Source of the DNA: Trichoderma breve | Taxonomy: Eukaryota; Ascomycota; Sordariomycetes; Hypocreales; Hypocreaceae | DNA: 64,000 nucleotides | Reading direction: 5' to 3' | NCBI RefSeq assembly: GCF_028502605.1 | Contig: NC_079234.1 | Span: forward strand, 1,054,001 to 1,118,000 | Shown here: positions 45,205 to 55,283 of the stretch, piece after piece | Layout: the number at the start of each line of letters is the position of its first letter | Numbering within the stretch: the first letter of the stretch is position 1 | Position numbers and translations under genes: made by a program | Notes under the pieces: generated by a model | What the model was told of the DNA's origin: nothing | What the model saw: the letters and a program-made list of their open reading frames with translations, nothing else | Database searches by the model: none

Positions 45205-47256
45205 TGGGTTGATGGGGTTGATGGAGCAATTCGACGAGTTACGCAATTGAGTGTAGTGGCAGGCGTTTTACTTTGTTTCAGTCTTTCTTTTGTTACCCTT
45301 GAGGAAAAGTGTTTTTTATATCTACAATTGGTTGTAGTAGCGTTTTGTACGAGTAGCTTTCTCTTGTTCTCTGTTTAAATAGGCTTGTAGCAAATTATAT
45401 ATGAATATCCTGCCAAAGCAAAGCTTTCACTTCAACATAGCGAAACGATGAACCACCACAAAACGCCGAGAAAAAGATATCATGTGTTCCCTTGCTTCCT
45501 TTTTATGTTGGTCGTTCTTTATAGAAAAGCTTCGACGCACGATATCGGTGTTGCCGAAGGTCCAGCCCTTTGCTTTGTCATGAAGGCTGCATGTCGTTAC
45601 CCTTGTCAGCCATCATACATCCCTGATACCCCAACCTGATGTTGCACTCGCGCAAGTACTTTGTGTTCTTCTCATGGTACCGTGCCTGTACCTGTAGACT
45701 CTCAACCAGGTTGATGCCCGTACTTAGCAAAGAAAAGGTCAAGGGAATGTCACTCTTGCTTCCAACTGAACCACACCTTGGCGTAAATCCGAGACTGAAC
45801 AAGGACCAGATAGACCAGGATGACAGCCAGAGCGTCGTACTCAATCTGGAGCAGGCAGATCCGCGGTCAATGCACCTGTCAATGCGCCGAAGCATTTTCC
45901 AAAACCACATAATGTCTCATGCACGCACTCCGTGGTCATCGGCTCATTTGTTCCGTTCCAGTTCAGCTCTGCTTCTTTTGGGGACAATATCCGCTCTGTT
46001 CATATCACAGAATGGGGAACATTAAAGATTATTGATAAAAGCCTCTGAGGAGTAAAGAATCCTCAGCGGTCAAGTTTTTCTTTTTCTATACAGGAGACAA
46101 AATAAACACAGATATCGCTTCCAATCGCAGCCTGTGGCTACTGCACGCGGCCCATGGCCCAACGAGCTGCCAAACCGTAAGCGAACGTTTACAACCCATG
46201 ACAAGACCTTCCCATTCAGGCAACCCGTCCGTGCAAAAAGCAAATAACTTACATGTACGAAGTAATCTCACCGCCCGGCCGCACCGTCAATCTTTTGCGC
46301 ACTGACATTCAATATAGTGTCACTGATGCGTCGGCGAGTGCTGGTCATACGTGCGGAGAGAACTAACTGAGTTGCCTGAGAAAGTTCCATATCAACTACA
46401 TGTACGCACGGATATGGCGGCGGGCTGAGCCCCACGATGCTCAGCTATGATTCATTCTTGGGGTCTTCCAGAATGCAGGTGGTAAGCATTCGAGAACTAT
46501 TGCTTGAGCAGTTTCTTCGAGAGAGTCTACTTGGCATGTAATATGAAATAGTATCACCATCGTCTCACGACTCCTCTGTGTAGTTTCTACAGCACTTGGC
46601 AAGTGTCCGTGTATACGGGGGATCAGGTCAATCCGGAGTTCGGAATACAAATCCGTGGATAGTTGATAACGGAGCTGCTACACAAACTGCATCAATTTGT
46701 TCAGCTCCCACGCATTATTACACGAGTGCAATATAATTCCCTCGGTCGTAGAACTCAGCTAATGCACAACTCACCTGAACCAATCCTCCCGTTTTCGTTC
46801 CATGTTCTCCGCTCCCCTCTTCACGTGGCAATCTACCCACGACAGCATCCCAAAGCAAGGGCTTGCCTCGTGGGCATGTCGTCCTCGTCTTCCATCTCTG
46901 CATCTAGATTGAAGGAAATGACCCCATCTAACCCTCTTTGCAGCCTAGCTCTTACATCCTTCGAGCCCACAGCTCGCCATGGACGCAATATGAATGGCCG
47001 AACGGCTTGGAAGGGGTGGCACACGCGGATAGTAAAAAACGTGGTCTATGCATGGAGCACCCCCCTGGTCCTGGGAGAGACGCAATATTGGCTCGTAAGT
47101 CCACCAGGCATCCTATGAGAGACCTTCTCCATGAATGTCCACTCACTCTTTTACCTTACCATGGAATATTCTATATATCTTCTCCATGATTCCCTGCTGA
47201 AGTGTTGAAAGATTCTCATCATCACAGCTTCGATTCGGACTCAATTGACCTCAGCA
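45205..47256. other. Intergenic between UbiA-family and FAD-oxidase genes
   Basis: 2 kb without a supportable gene. Two TACATGTA palindromes lie at 46250-46257 and 46398-46405. Open frames at 45639-46025 and 46663-47118 were weighed and rejected. Confidence 0.45.
47172..47178 (+). promoter_or_regulatory. TATA-like element of the FAD oxidase gene
   Basis: TATATAT about 80 bp upstream of the ATG at 47257. Confidence 0.45.
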
Positions 47257-49107
47257 ATGGCTCGACTCATCGCCCTCCTGGCCACCGTGCCTGCCTTAAT
47301 ATCAGCAGCTGCCATCGCTCCCTCTCCCGCTGCCAACTCATCCTGCCGCTGCTTGCCTACAGACACGTGCTGGCCCTCCACAGCAGACTGGAATGCCTTC
47401 AACAAGACACTAGGCGGCAAATTGATCGCCACGGTTCCCCTGGCCAGCGTCTGCCACAGCTCTTCCTTCGGTTGCTTCAGCGCCTCAAAGTGCAATCAAT
47501 TGAAATCCGTCTGGGACTTCCCCGACACTCACATCGAGTCCGCCTCCGACCCCGTTGCTCCCTTCTTCGCCAACCGCGGCTGTGATCTCTTCACGGCGCC
47601 CGACGCTGGCTGCGTCGTTGGCTCCCTCGTCCAGTACTCCGTCAAGGCTTCGACTGCTGCCGACTACCAGGCCACGATCAAGTTTGCTCAGCAGAAGAAC
47701 ATCCGCCTGGTCATTCGAAACACGGGCCACGACTACTACGGAAAGTCCACTGGAACCGGTGCCCTGGCTCTCTGGACGCACAACATCAAGACCATCCAGC
47801 TCCTCAACTACAACGCAAACGGCTACAAAGGCAAGGCCATCAAGGTCGGCGCCGGCGTCCAAAACTTCGAAGCCCAAGACTTTGCCCACGCCAATGGCCT
47901 CGCACTAGTCACTGGCAACGGCGGATCGGTTGGCTTTGCCGGAGGCTACAGCCAGGGCGGTGGTCACGGCCCCCTCGCCACCAAGTATGGCCTTGCTGCC
48001 GATCAAGTCCTCGAGTGGGAAGTTGTCACCAGTACCGGCCAGCAGCTCGTCGCCACGCCCTCGCAGAACTCCGACCTCTACTGGGCCCTTTCTGGCGGTG
48101 GTGGTGGAACATACGCCGCCGTCTTATCCATGACCGTCCGAGCCTACCCTGATCTGCCGTCTTCTGCTGCCAATCTCACATTTACCAACCAGGGAATCAC
48201 TGACGATGTCTTCTACGGCGCTGTTGCTCAGTTCCTAACCACGCTACCCAGCATTGTCGACTCTGGTGCAAGTGCTGTTTTCCTGCTTGCGCCTGGTGTC
48301 TTCCTGCTGCAGCCTGTGAATGCTCCTGGCGTGACCAAGGCGCAGCTCCAAACTCTGATGAACCCTACTCTCAACTACCTCACCTCCAAGGGTATCGGAT
48401 ACGGTAAGCTTATTTATCCACAATGATCTTATTTCATCATTTGATCTCTATGAAGATGAATCTAACCTTATCCAATTGTAGACTTTCACGTCGACCAATT
48501 CTCTACCTTTTTGGATAGCTTGAATGCCTACAACCCTCCTCCCAACGTGACCGAGTACAACATTGGCGGCCGTCTCATCCCACGCAACCTCTTCACCACC
48601 GCATCCGGAGCCGCTTCTGTCGCAAGTGTCTACCAATTCATCAACAACGCCGGCGGTGTCGTCTCTGGTGTTTCCGTCAACGTCAGCAACGGTGCCAAGG
48701 TCTCCAACGCCGTTAACCCTGCCTGGCGAACTGCCATCACAAGCACCGTCATTGGAGTGTAAGTCTATTCACTATTTACATCAATCACCTAGTTCCCTCT
48801 TACTAACATGTTTTGCAGCCCATATGATCCCCTCGTCTTCCAGAACAACCTCAACGCCCAGAAGAACATCACCAGTGTTCTTGTTCCTAAGCTGGATGCT
48901 CTGTCACCCATCAAGGGTGCCTACTTGAACGAGGCCGACATGAACCAGCCCAACTTCCAGCAAGTATTTTACGGCAACAACTACGCAAAGCTCAAGTCCA
49001 TCAAGAACAAGTATGACCCGACGGGCACATTCTTCGGCCTTACAGCGGTCGGAAGCGATGACTGGACTGTGGATAGCACCACAGGAAAGCTTTGCAAGAT
49101 CGCATAG
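47257..49107 (+). CDS. Secreted FAD-linked oxidase (VAO/berberine-bridge-enzyme-like), 570 aa
   Basis: Exons 47257-48403, 48482-48758 and 48819-49107 over introns of 78 and 60 nt. A signal peptide (MARLIALLATVPALISAAA) is followed by a PCMH-type FAD domain: VIRNTGHDYYGKS with the His expected to bind FAD covalently, GNGGSVGFAGGYSQGGGHG, and WALSGGGGGTYAAVLSMTV. The C-terminal BBE motif is YGNNYAKLKSIKNKYDPTG. The Cys that gives a second covalent FAD link in many BBE enzymes is replaced in the GYSQGGGHG loop, so a single histidyl link is likely. Starting at 47257 gives the signal peptide. As the right-most enzyme of the block it may act on a late, exported or vesicle-borne intermediate. Confidence 0.93.
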
Positions 49108-50027
49108 ATAGAGAACCTAGACTAGGGGGCATATATAAACTGGAGGATATAAACTAGGAGACGAAGACTTTATGATATTTTAGACTAATGGCAATATACT
49201 CTCTTTAACTGTTAAACTCACTTCGCTATCTACATTGACTTTTGGCTAGAAGGGGCAAATTGGGTATTCTTTTCATGCTTTTAAATACTAGGAAACTGGT
49301 CGCTTATATGCTCTTAGGAGAAATTGGTCTGTCGTGAAAGTCTAGCTTTCACAAGTCCAAGTCTGCGTGCCGTCCTATGTCAATATCAATTTTAGCTGTT
49401 TAGAGTGTATATACTGAGGTTCGTCTTCATCGGCTTACACATCGTTGCCCGTAACGAAAAGAGCAACCATTTGGCTGCTCCGTACCTGTGTGCAGAGGCG
49501 AGAGTTGAAGGTAGATGTGCAAGTCTCCATTTTACACAGAAACATCTAGGGTAAGACTCAACTTACTTCACGAAGAGTCCAACAACTACCTTACAAGACA
49601 CCAAGCTTCTAGGGTACTTCTCCAGTATCTCAACGACACTTTCTGCACGTCTCTAGGATGTCAGATAACCAAGTTTGGTATGCCGAATTAACACACCAGA
49701 CGAGCCGATTTCGCATGTAGGTCATCAAGTGTCTCTCAAACTGGAAGACATGTCTGGCTGTTTCAGCTCTTCCGAGACCATTAGCCTATTCCTTTCCTTT
49801 CCTTGCACAGATCACAATAACAAAACAGGGACCCGGAAAGAGACATTTGTCTATGGCTTCTTATTTTTTGCTTTTTTGAGAATCCGTGACTATGCGAGAG
49901 GGCGATTTGATAGCCCTTACCCAGCGCATACCAAACTATGTGAGACACTGATAGATTCTGACCCCCCCAATCATTACCCATGATAAATTCGTTCCAACAA
50001 CTCTCAACACCGGTATTTTGCACCCGC
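49108..50027. other. Intergenic between convergent genes
   Basis: 3' flanks of the FAD oxidase and EF-1 beta genes; no gene seen. This is the likely right border of the metabolic block, since the next gene is housekeeping. Confidence 0.5.
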
Positions 50028-51160
50028 TTACAGCTTCTGCATGGCGACAACGTCGGTGGACTGGACCCAGTCCTCGAACTCCTGGATCTGCTCCTGGAGC
50101 TCATCCAGGGAGACCTTCTCGTCCTCAACAACCAGGTTGATCTGGAGCTTCTTGATACCGAAGCCAACAGCGACCAGCTTGGAAGCACCCCACAGCAGAC
50201 CATCCTGCTCAATGCCACGGACGGCAGCCTCCATGGCAGCCAGGTCGGTCTCGTCATCTGTAGTTGCAAAAGTTAGCATCACTACCCATGAGAAAAAAGG
50301 AAACCGTCGTGGTGCCGCGCCAAAAGAGACACCAGTATCGGCAGGAGATGGATTCGGAATGTAGTAGAAGAAAAAAACGTACCCCAAGGCTTAACATCGA
50401 GGGTGACAACAGACTTGGCGGCAACCTTGGGCTTGGCAGCCTTCTTCTCGCGGTAAGCAGCCAGACGCTCCTCACGGACACGGGCAGCCTCGGCATCCTC
50501 CTCCTCGTCGTCAGAGCCGAACAGGTCGACATCATCGTCGTCCTCGGCGGCGGGGGCCTTGGCGGGGTTCAGGGTGACCTCGGCGACCTCAGGGCCGTAG
50601 ACGGTGTAGGGCTTGCTGGCATCGCCCTCGAGGGTGGCGAACTCATCCTCGTATGTGGCAATGTGCTTGTACCAACGGGCAGCAGAAGGGTACTTGGCGG
50701 CGTTGGGAGCCTCCTTGAGGGCCTTGAAGACGGCGACGTCGGCCTGGCTGGCAGAGAAGCTATATTTGGCGGGGGAGGGGTTAGTGAGGGGTGTTTAATG
50801 AATTTTTTTTTTTTTTTTTTTTTTCGTCGCTGTCATGCAGGCACTGAGGGGTGGAAAAATATGAAAGAGGGGCTGGGCTGCATGCAAATCATCGCCTGAT
50901 TGTGACTCAAACGATGGGAAAAAGATGTGTGATGTATGCGATAAAAGGGTCGAAATTCAGGGACAGGAGAAGAGCATCGTCGTTGTCGCTGCGCAAGGGG
51001 AATAGGGCATACCCAGTGATGTAGGAGCGGGTGGAAACCCAGCTGTTCAGGACTGTCGACACATTCATCGTTAGCACAAGTAGCCACCAGCAGCACAGAA
51101 AGAAGAGATTTTTGGCTTACGGGTGAGGCCAGCATCGGTGAGGAGATCGGTGAAACCCAT
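50028..51160 (-). CDS. EFB1: Translation elongation factor 1-beta (eEF1B alpha subunit), 228 aa
   Basis: Four exons (51160-51121, 51052-51013, 50759-50383, 50257-50028) over introns of 68, 253 and 125 nt, restoring [18 protein letters not shown] and [14 protein letters not shown]. The N-terminal GST-like segment is followed by an acidic hinge ([17 protein letters not shown], a typical casein-kinase-2 site) and the C-terminal nucleotide-exchange domain ending VVAMQKL. It recharges eEF1A with GTP in the cytosol. The high intron number near the 5' end and GC-biased codons fit a highly expressed gene. It serves as a housekeeping landmark that bounds the accessory regions. Confidence 0.95.
50803..50824. 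repeat. 22-nt T homopolymer inside an EF-1 beta intron
   Basis: Twenty-two consecutive T on the plus strand (A on the coding strand) within intron 2, about 45 nt upstream of the acceptor. Read length here may be unreliable, but it is outside the coding sequence. Confidence 0.9.
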
Positions 51161-51679
51161 GGCTGCGGTTTTGTGTATGTGTGGTGAATAAAAAGACGAA
51201 AAAAAGAGATTCGTTTAGGTCGAGAAGAGTGTTGGAGTTGGGTATCTACGAAGAAAAAAAAGATAGCAGAGCAGAGCAGAGAACAGAGCAGAATGCGCAG
51301 TATTGAGGCAAACCCCCACTAACGGGAGCCCTAGCAGAGGGGAGTTGTGGCCTGAGGCAACGAAAAAGAAAAAATCACCCCGCCTGAGCAGATGAAAAAA
51401 AAAATTGTTCAATTGCCTGGAAAAGTGGCGCATGTGGGCGATGGGACGCTGGAAAAGGCATGTGGTGAAGCCGTGCGATAAGATTAGAGGATGGAGGGGA
51501 GAAGCTGAGCCACAGAAAGTTCAATGCCCCGCGTCAAAACATTTTGAACCCCGCCAACCATCAATTTTCAGTGCATGATGATGGTGATGATGATAACGAC
51601 ATGAAGTACAACATCGACAAGAAGGGTTCAATTACAGAGTCCATATATACAGATACAAATACAATTACAGCTATACAGG
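51161..51679. other. Intergenic: EF-1 beta 5' flank and DUF4246 3' flank
   Basis: The plus strand is rich in A-rich runs (minus strand T-rich), as expected for the 5' leader and promoter of a highly expressed fungal gene. A CTCTGCT-type tandem (AGAGC repeats) lies at about 51266-51293. No gene is seen. Confidence 0.5.
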
Positions 51680-54112
51680 CTAATGCTCGCAAAAGTTGTA
51701 CGATACCCACTCCATATTGTGCTTCGCCTTCTCCTCATATCTCGATCGCTCGTGCATCAGCTTCACCCGGTGCTCCTGAGCCTCCTCCACCGTCATAAGA
51801 CTACCCAGAATCTCCCCCTGACTATCCTCTGCCGCCTTTGAAGCCTCCGTCCACCAGTCCTTCTGCTGGGGCGGCACATTGGCAGTAGACACGATGCGCT
51901 CATGAGGGTCGACAAGCCAGAGAGCCAAAAACCTTCTGTGGCCTGGTTTGGTCTCATCCTTGAGACGGAACGATGAGACCCGATGTTGGCTAAAAAAAAG
52001 AGACACAAAAGATGATTAGTGTCTTGCATTATATAACAGCGTGTAACCGTTCACGACTCAACTTACTATACGTTTGGAAAAGCAAGGACTCGCCCCTCAC
52101 ATGTCTTGACATCTCCATAGTTCTGGATGCAAGATGCCCCATGCCCAAGGCGAGTGCCAAAGACTCGCTCCAGCCAGTTGTAATTGTCTTGGCCAGTTGA
52201 GATCCTTTCATTCAGGTAGGCTGACGTCTGCATGCGGAACGACAGATGGCTGTCCGTCACGTTCTCGCTATCCAGATAAAACAGAGCCGTGGCGCATATT
52301 CTCTCATTCATCTGCCCTTCAACCTGTGAAATTCGTTTAGCATACGTTCCACATACTCATCCAAGAAAATGGTAATATTGGACTTACATGCCATGATCCA
52401 GCTGGGAAATGAGGCTTCTCAGGAGTCAGCTCGATGCTGGCCATTTTCACAATGACCTGCAGCCCGTGCTCCTTGAATTTCTCCTGGATCCTCTGCGGCG
52501 GAGTGTAATCTATCTCCTCGAATTCCATTGGCTCCGGGAGAATGGCGTCTCGGTCCTCAACCCACTGGCCAGGAAGAAGAGTCTCGCCCCTACTCGGCTG
52601 TGGTGGCTTGCCATACCGGTACCGATTCAAGTAATTATATCTAAACTCTCTCGGTCGTTTATACCTCATCGACGTTTTCCACAAATCTTCGTCATCATCA
52701 CTAAGTCATACACCGCCGTCAGTTTGTGATTTTATCCAGAACATCTTAGGAAAACTCACTCTGCCTCGGAAATAAATTCGAACCGCGACTCGTTTCTTCC
52801 CGCAGTGACACTTTTGTCGAATTTGATATCCTCCTTAAGGCACTGATCCCACGCTGGTAGGGCCGTGTCAATCGCATGCTCAATCGCCTTGTATATGGCT
52901 GGATATTTTCCTGGGTGAAGGTTATTGATGTAACTGGTAAACTCGGTTGACCCGTCCTCGCGAAATGCAACATTGGCTGGCAGCCACTGATATAAGCTTG
53001 ACCGATACTCAGGAGGGACAGTCCCCCGGTCTTCCGGCCTCCAACAGACATTGATAAATCTTCCCCCAAAGTCGGCAAGGCGAGTTATTTCGGGTACAAG
53101 TTCGCCTTTACCAACAAAGTCAAAGGCATTTTCCTTGTTGACCTGTTCCTCTAAAATAAAGCTGGATCGGTCTGTGTTTCCAAGCCACTAATGATTAGAT
53201 CTGGGTCCCAACATTTAGTTGAAGAAGGTAATACTAAACACATACTGTAGACAAAGGGGTACATGGAAGGATGGACCAGGTTCTGCACCATGTCGTTGGT
53301 TCCAGGATGCCAATCCACGTTTCCAGCCTGGTCCGCCCGGAGTGTCTCGAACGCTTGCTTCAGCTCATCGCGAAGCTCAGTGCTCATCAAGTTATCAGAC
53401 TTGACAATGGCATTGCCATCCGAGTCAAGAGTCGGTATCAGACCGGTCTTAACAAAGTAAGCCGCCTTGTTGCGCAACTCAGCAATGCACTATGATTTTT
53501 CCAAGTTCCACGTCAGCAGGTCATCTTATTGCAAAAGGGGGCAATCCAACGAACAAACTCAAAAGCCTCTTCCGAGATAATACGTGATTGAGGCGTAGGT
53601 ATTGTGTTCCAATGCGTCTTTCCCTCCATGATCCTTGAGTAGAGGCCATTCTCCGACTGCGTCCTGGCCTCTTCCCGCCATTTCTGGACAATGGTCTCGT
53701 CAAACACTTTTTCGTGCCAATTCGGCTTATCCGTCAATTTCTCCATGACCAACATCATGGCAACCTCTCTAATGGGCAATATCATCGAAGTGGCCCCTCG
53801 CGCCTGCGGCATCCCAATCGCATAGACGGGCGGCAACTGGTCAAAGCGAAAACGGTCCGATGTATTGAGCGGCAGGTTGACGCCGGGGTACTGGAAGCCA
53901 GCCATGCTGTCTTGTTTGCCTTGAAGAGTTGCTAAAGGATTTGAGAAGAAATTGACAACCGCGGCAAAGGCTGATTGACTCGGAGGTGAAAATGTTTTGG
54001 CAGTGCTGTTTGGCTTTACCTTTGACTCGCTGGGAGGTGGGAGATCGGGAAGGGAAAACGCCTTTTTAAGCTCGTCGTCAACATATGGCTGAGATGCTCG
54101 CGCTTTTGGCAT
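51680..54112 (-). CDS. DUF4246-family protein, 697 aa
   Basis: Six exons (54112-53555, 53489-53246, 53171-52760, 52700-52388, 52323-52067, 51989-51680) over introns of 65, 74, 59, 64 and 77 nt give 697 residues. Characteristic blocks: VNLPLNTSDRFRFDQLPPVYA, REVAMMLVMEKLTDKP, CIAELRNKA, DWHPGTNDMVQNLVHPSMY, VCWRPEDRG, SYINNLHPGKYPAIY, and near the C-terminus GHGASCIQNYG and AFPNVYQHRVSSFRL...GHRRFLALWLVDP. The C-terminal layout with conserved His and a closing Arg strand recalls 2-oxoglutarate/Fe(II) oxygenase cores, but the function of this family is not established. Introns 1 and 2 need a weak donor (GTTCGT) and a downstream acceptor respectively; they are chosen because the result matches family sequence around CIAEL and VYNRSSFIL. 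Confidence 0.85.
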
Positions 54113-55283
54113 CTTGAGCGGGTCTGTTTTTCCAGGCAGGACTGGAGTCGGTAGTGGACAAAAGAGGAAACACCGCTGGAATCAGACAAGGCCGTTGACA
54201 TGCCCATCTCGGATATCGGCTCAAGCTGCTTTAATATACATGCAATTGTAATAGCCTCCAGGCAATAACGCCGTTGGCCCTAAAGCTGGTGAGCGGGGAG
54301 CCGGAATCATCATGGCCGTATTGCTCAGGCAGCAGCCCCGTAAATCCACAAATGGTAATATTGAAAGTGAAAATTAACTGCTATTTATTATGTTCCATAT
54401 TCACAGACACTACTGCGTATACCAAGTTGAACAACAAGGATGCTGATACAGACTCGTGTTGTCTATTTCAGAGGATGCTTCTATTGCTCAATTGGGGTTG
54501 TCTGCCTAAACTATCCTGGAAGAGACTGGACTCTTCGGAATTTTTCAGGCTAGAAACGCCCCCGAAATCGTACCGTAGCTAAGGGGTAAGCGCTGCACCT
54601 TGCTATTTCGGGGGCTAGTTCAGATTCCAACATCCAATGTTGCTAACCCAGTGTACCTATTTTGTTGAGAATCCATACGCGTTTAATGAGATCAGAATGC
54701 TCCCGAAGTTGATAGCGTTGTTGGACTGCTACATTAGAAAGCAGATTGGGTGTGCCGAAGAGGTAAGTTCTCCCCTAGAACGCCCAGCGCAGCCACACCT
54801 CGCGTTGGGCGCCGTAGCTGCAGCACACCAGAATTTCGGACATCAGACATGGCAGTGATCCGAAACTGTGATAAAGCATCGGAGAATGTGGCATTGTAAT
54901 GCTTCATTGATTTGGGGGTTGTTATATAATTTCAGGCGCTATGGAGGATGTCACAGGCTGGTGGGGTTACCAGTAGATACATGTACATGTATATAGTAGG
55001 TTCATCAGCTATAGTTTAGTCTCAAGGTTGGATCAGTCCGTGTGTATCCATTGTTGCGAAGTCACAGTATGGGAGTTTGCTCTGTATCCAAAGGGAATTG
55101 ATGTTATTTCCTAGGGGTTTGAATATTTACAGATAGTCATACAAATCATGAAATCGCCGCAGATTCATCAGCATAGAACCTTTTATTTAGCAAGTTTGCG
55201 ATAAATATAATGCCCATGATCTCCACGTGTTATATAATTGCTGTTCAATCAATATAAGTTACCTGATAGATTCATGTTTCCTT
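54113..55283. other. Intergenic
   Basis: About 1.2 kb between two leftward genes (DUF4246 upstream region and NLR 3' flank). It contains a perfect 16-bp palindrome ATACATGTACATGTAT at 54977-54992. Open frames at 54274-54858 do not look like proteins. Confidence 0.45.

Noticed and set aside
45639..46025. Open frame between the UbiA-family and FAD-oxidase genes
   Set aside because: No domain, signal peptide or compositional bias of a coding region; fits chance in 2 kb of intergenic DNA.
46663..47118. 151-codon open frame upstream of the FAD oxidase
   Set aside because: Lies in the promoter region, shows no recognisable motif and has no supporting splice structure.
53490..53554. Reading exon 1 of the DUF4246 gene through to the stop after CNKMTC
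   Set aside because: That gives a truncated protein; splicing at GTTCGT with a CTGAC branch site joins ISEEAFEF to CIAELRNKA, which fits the family.
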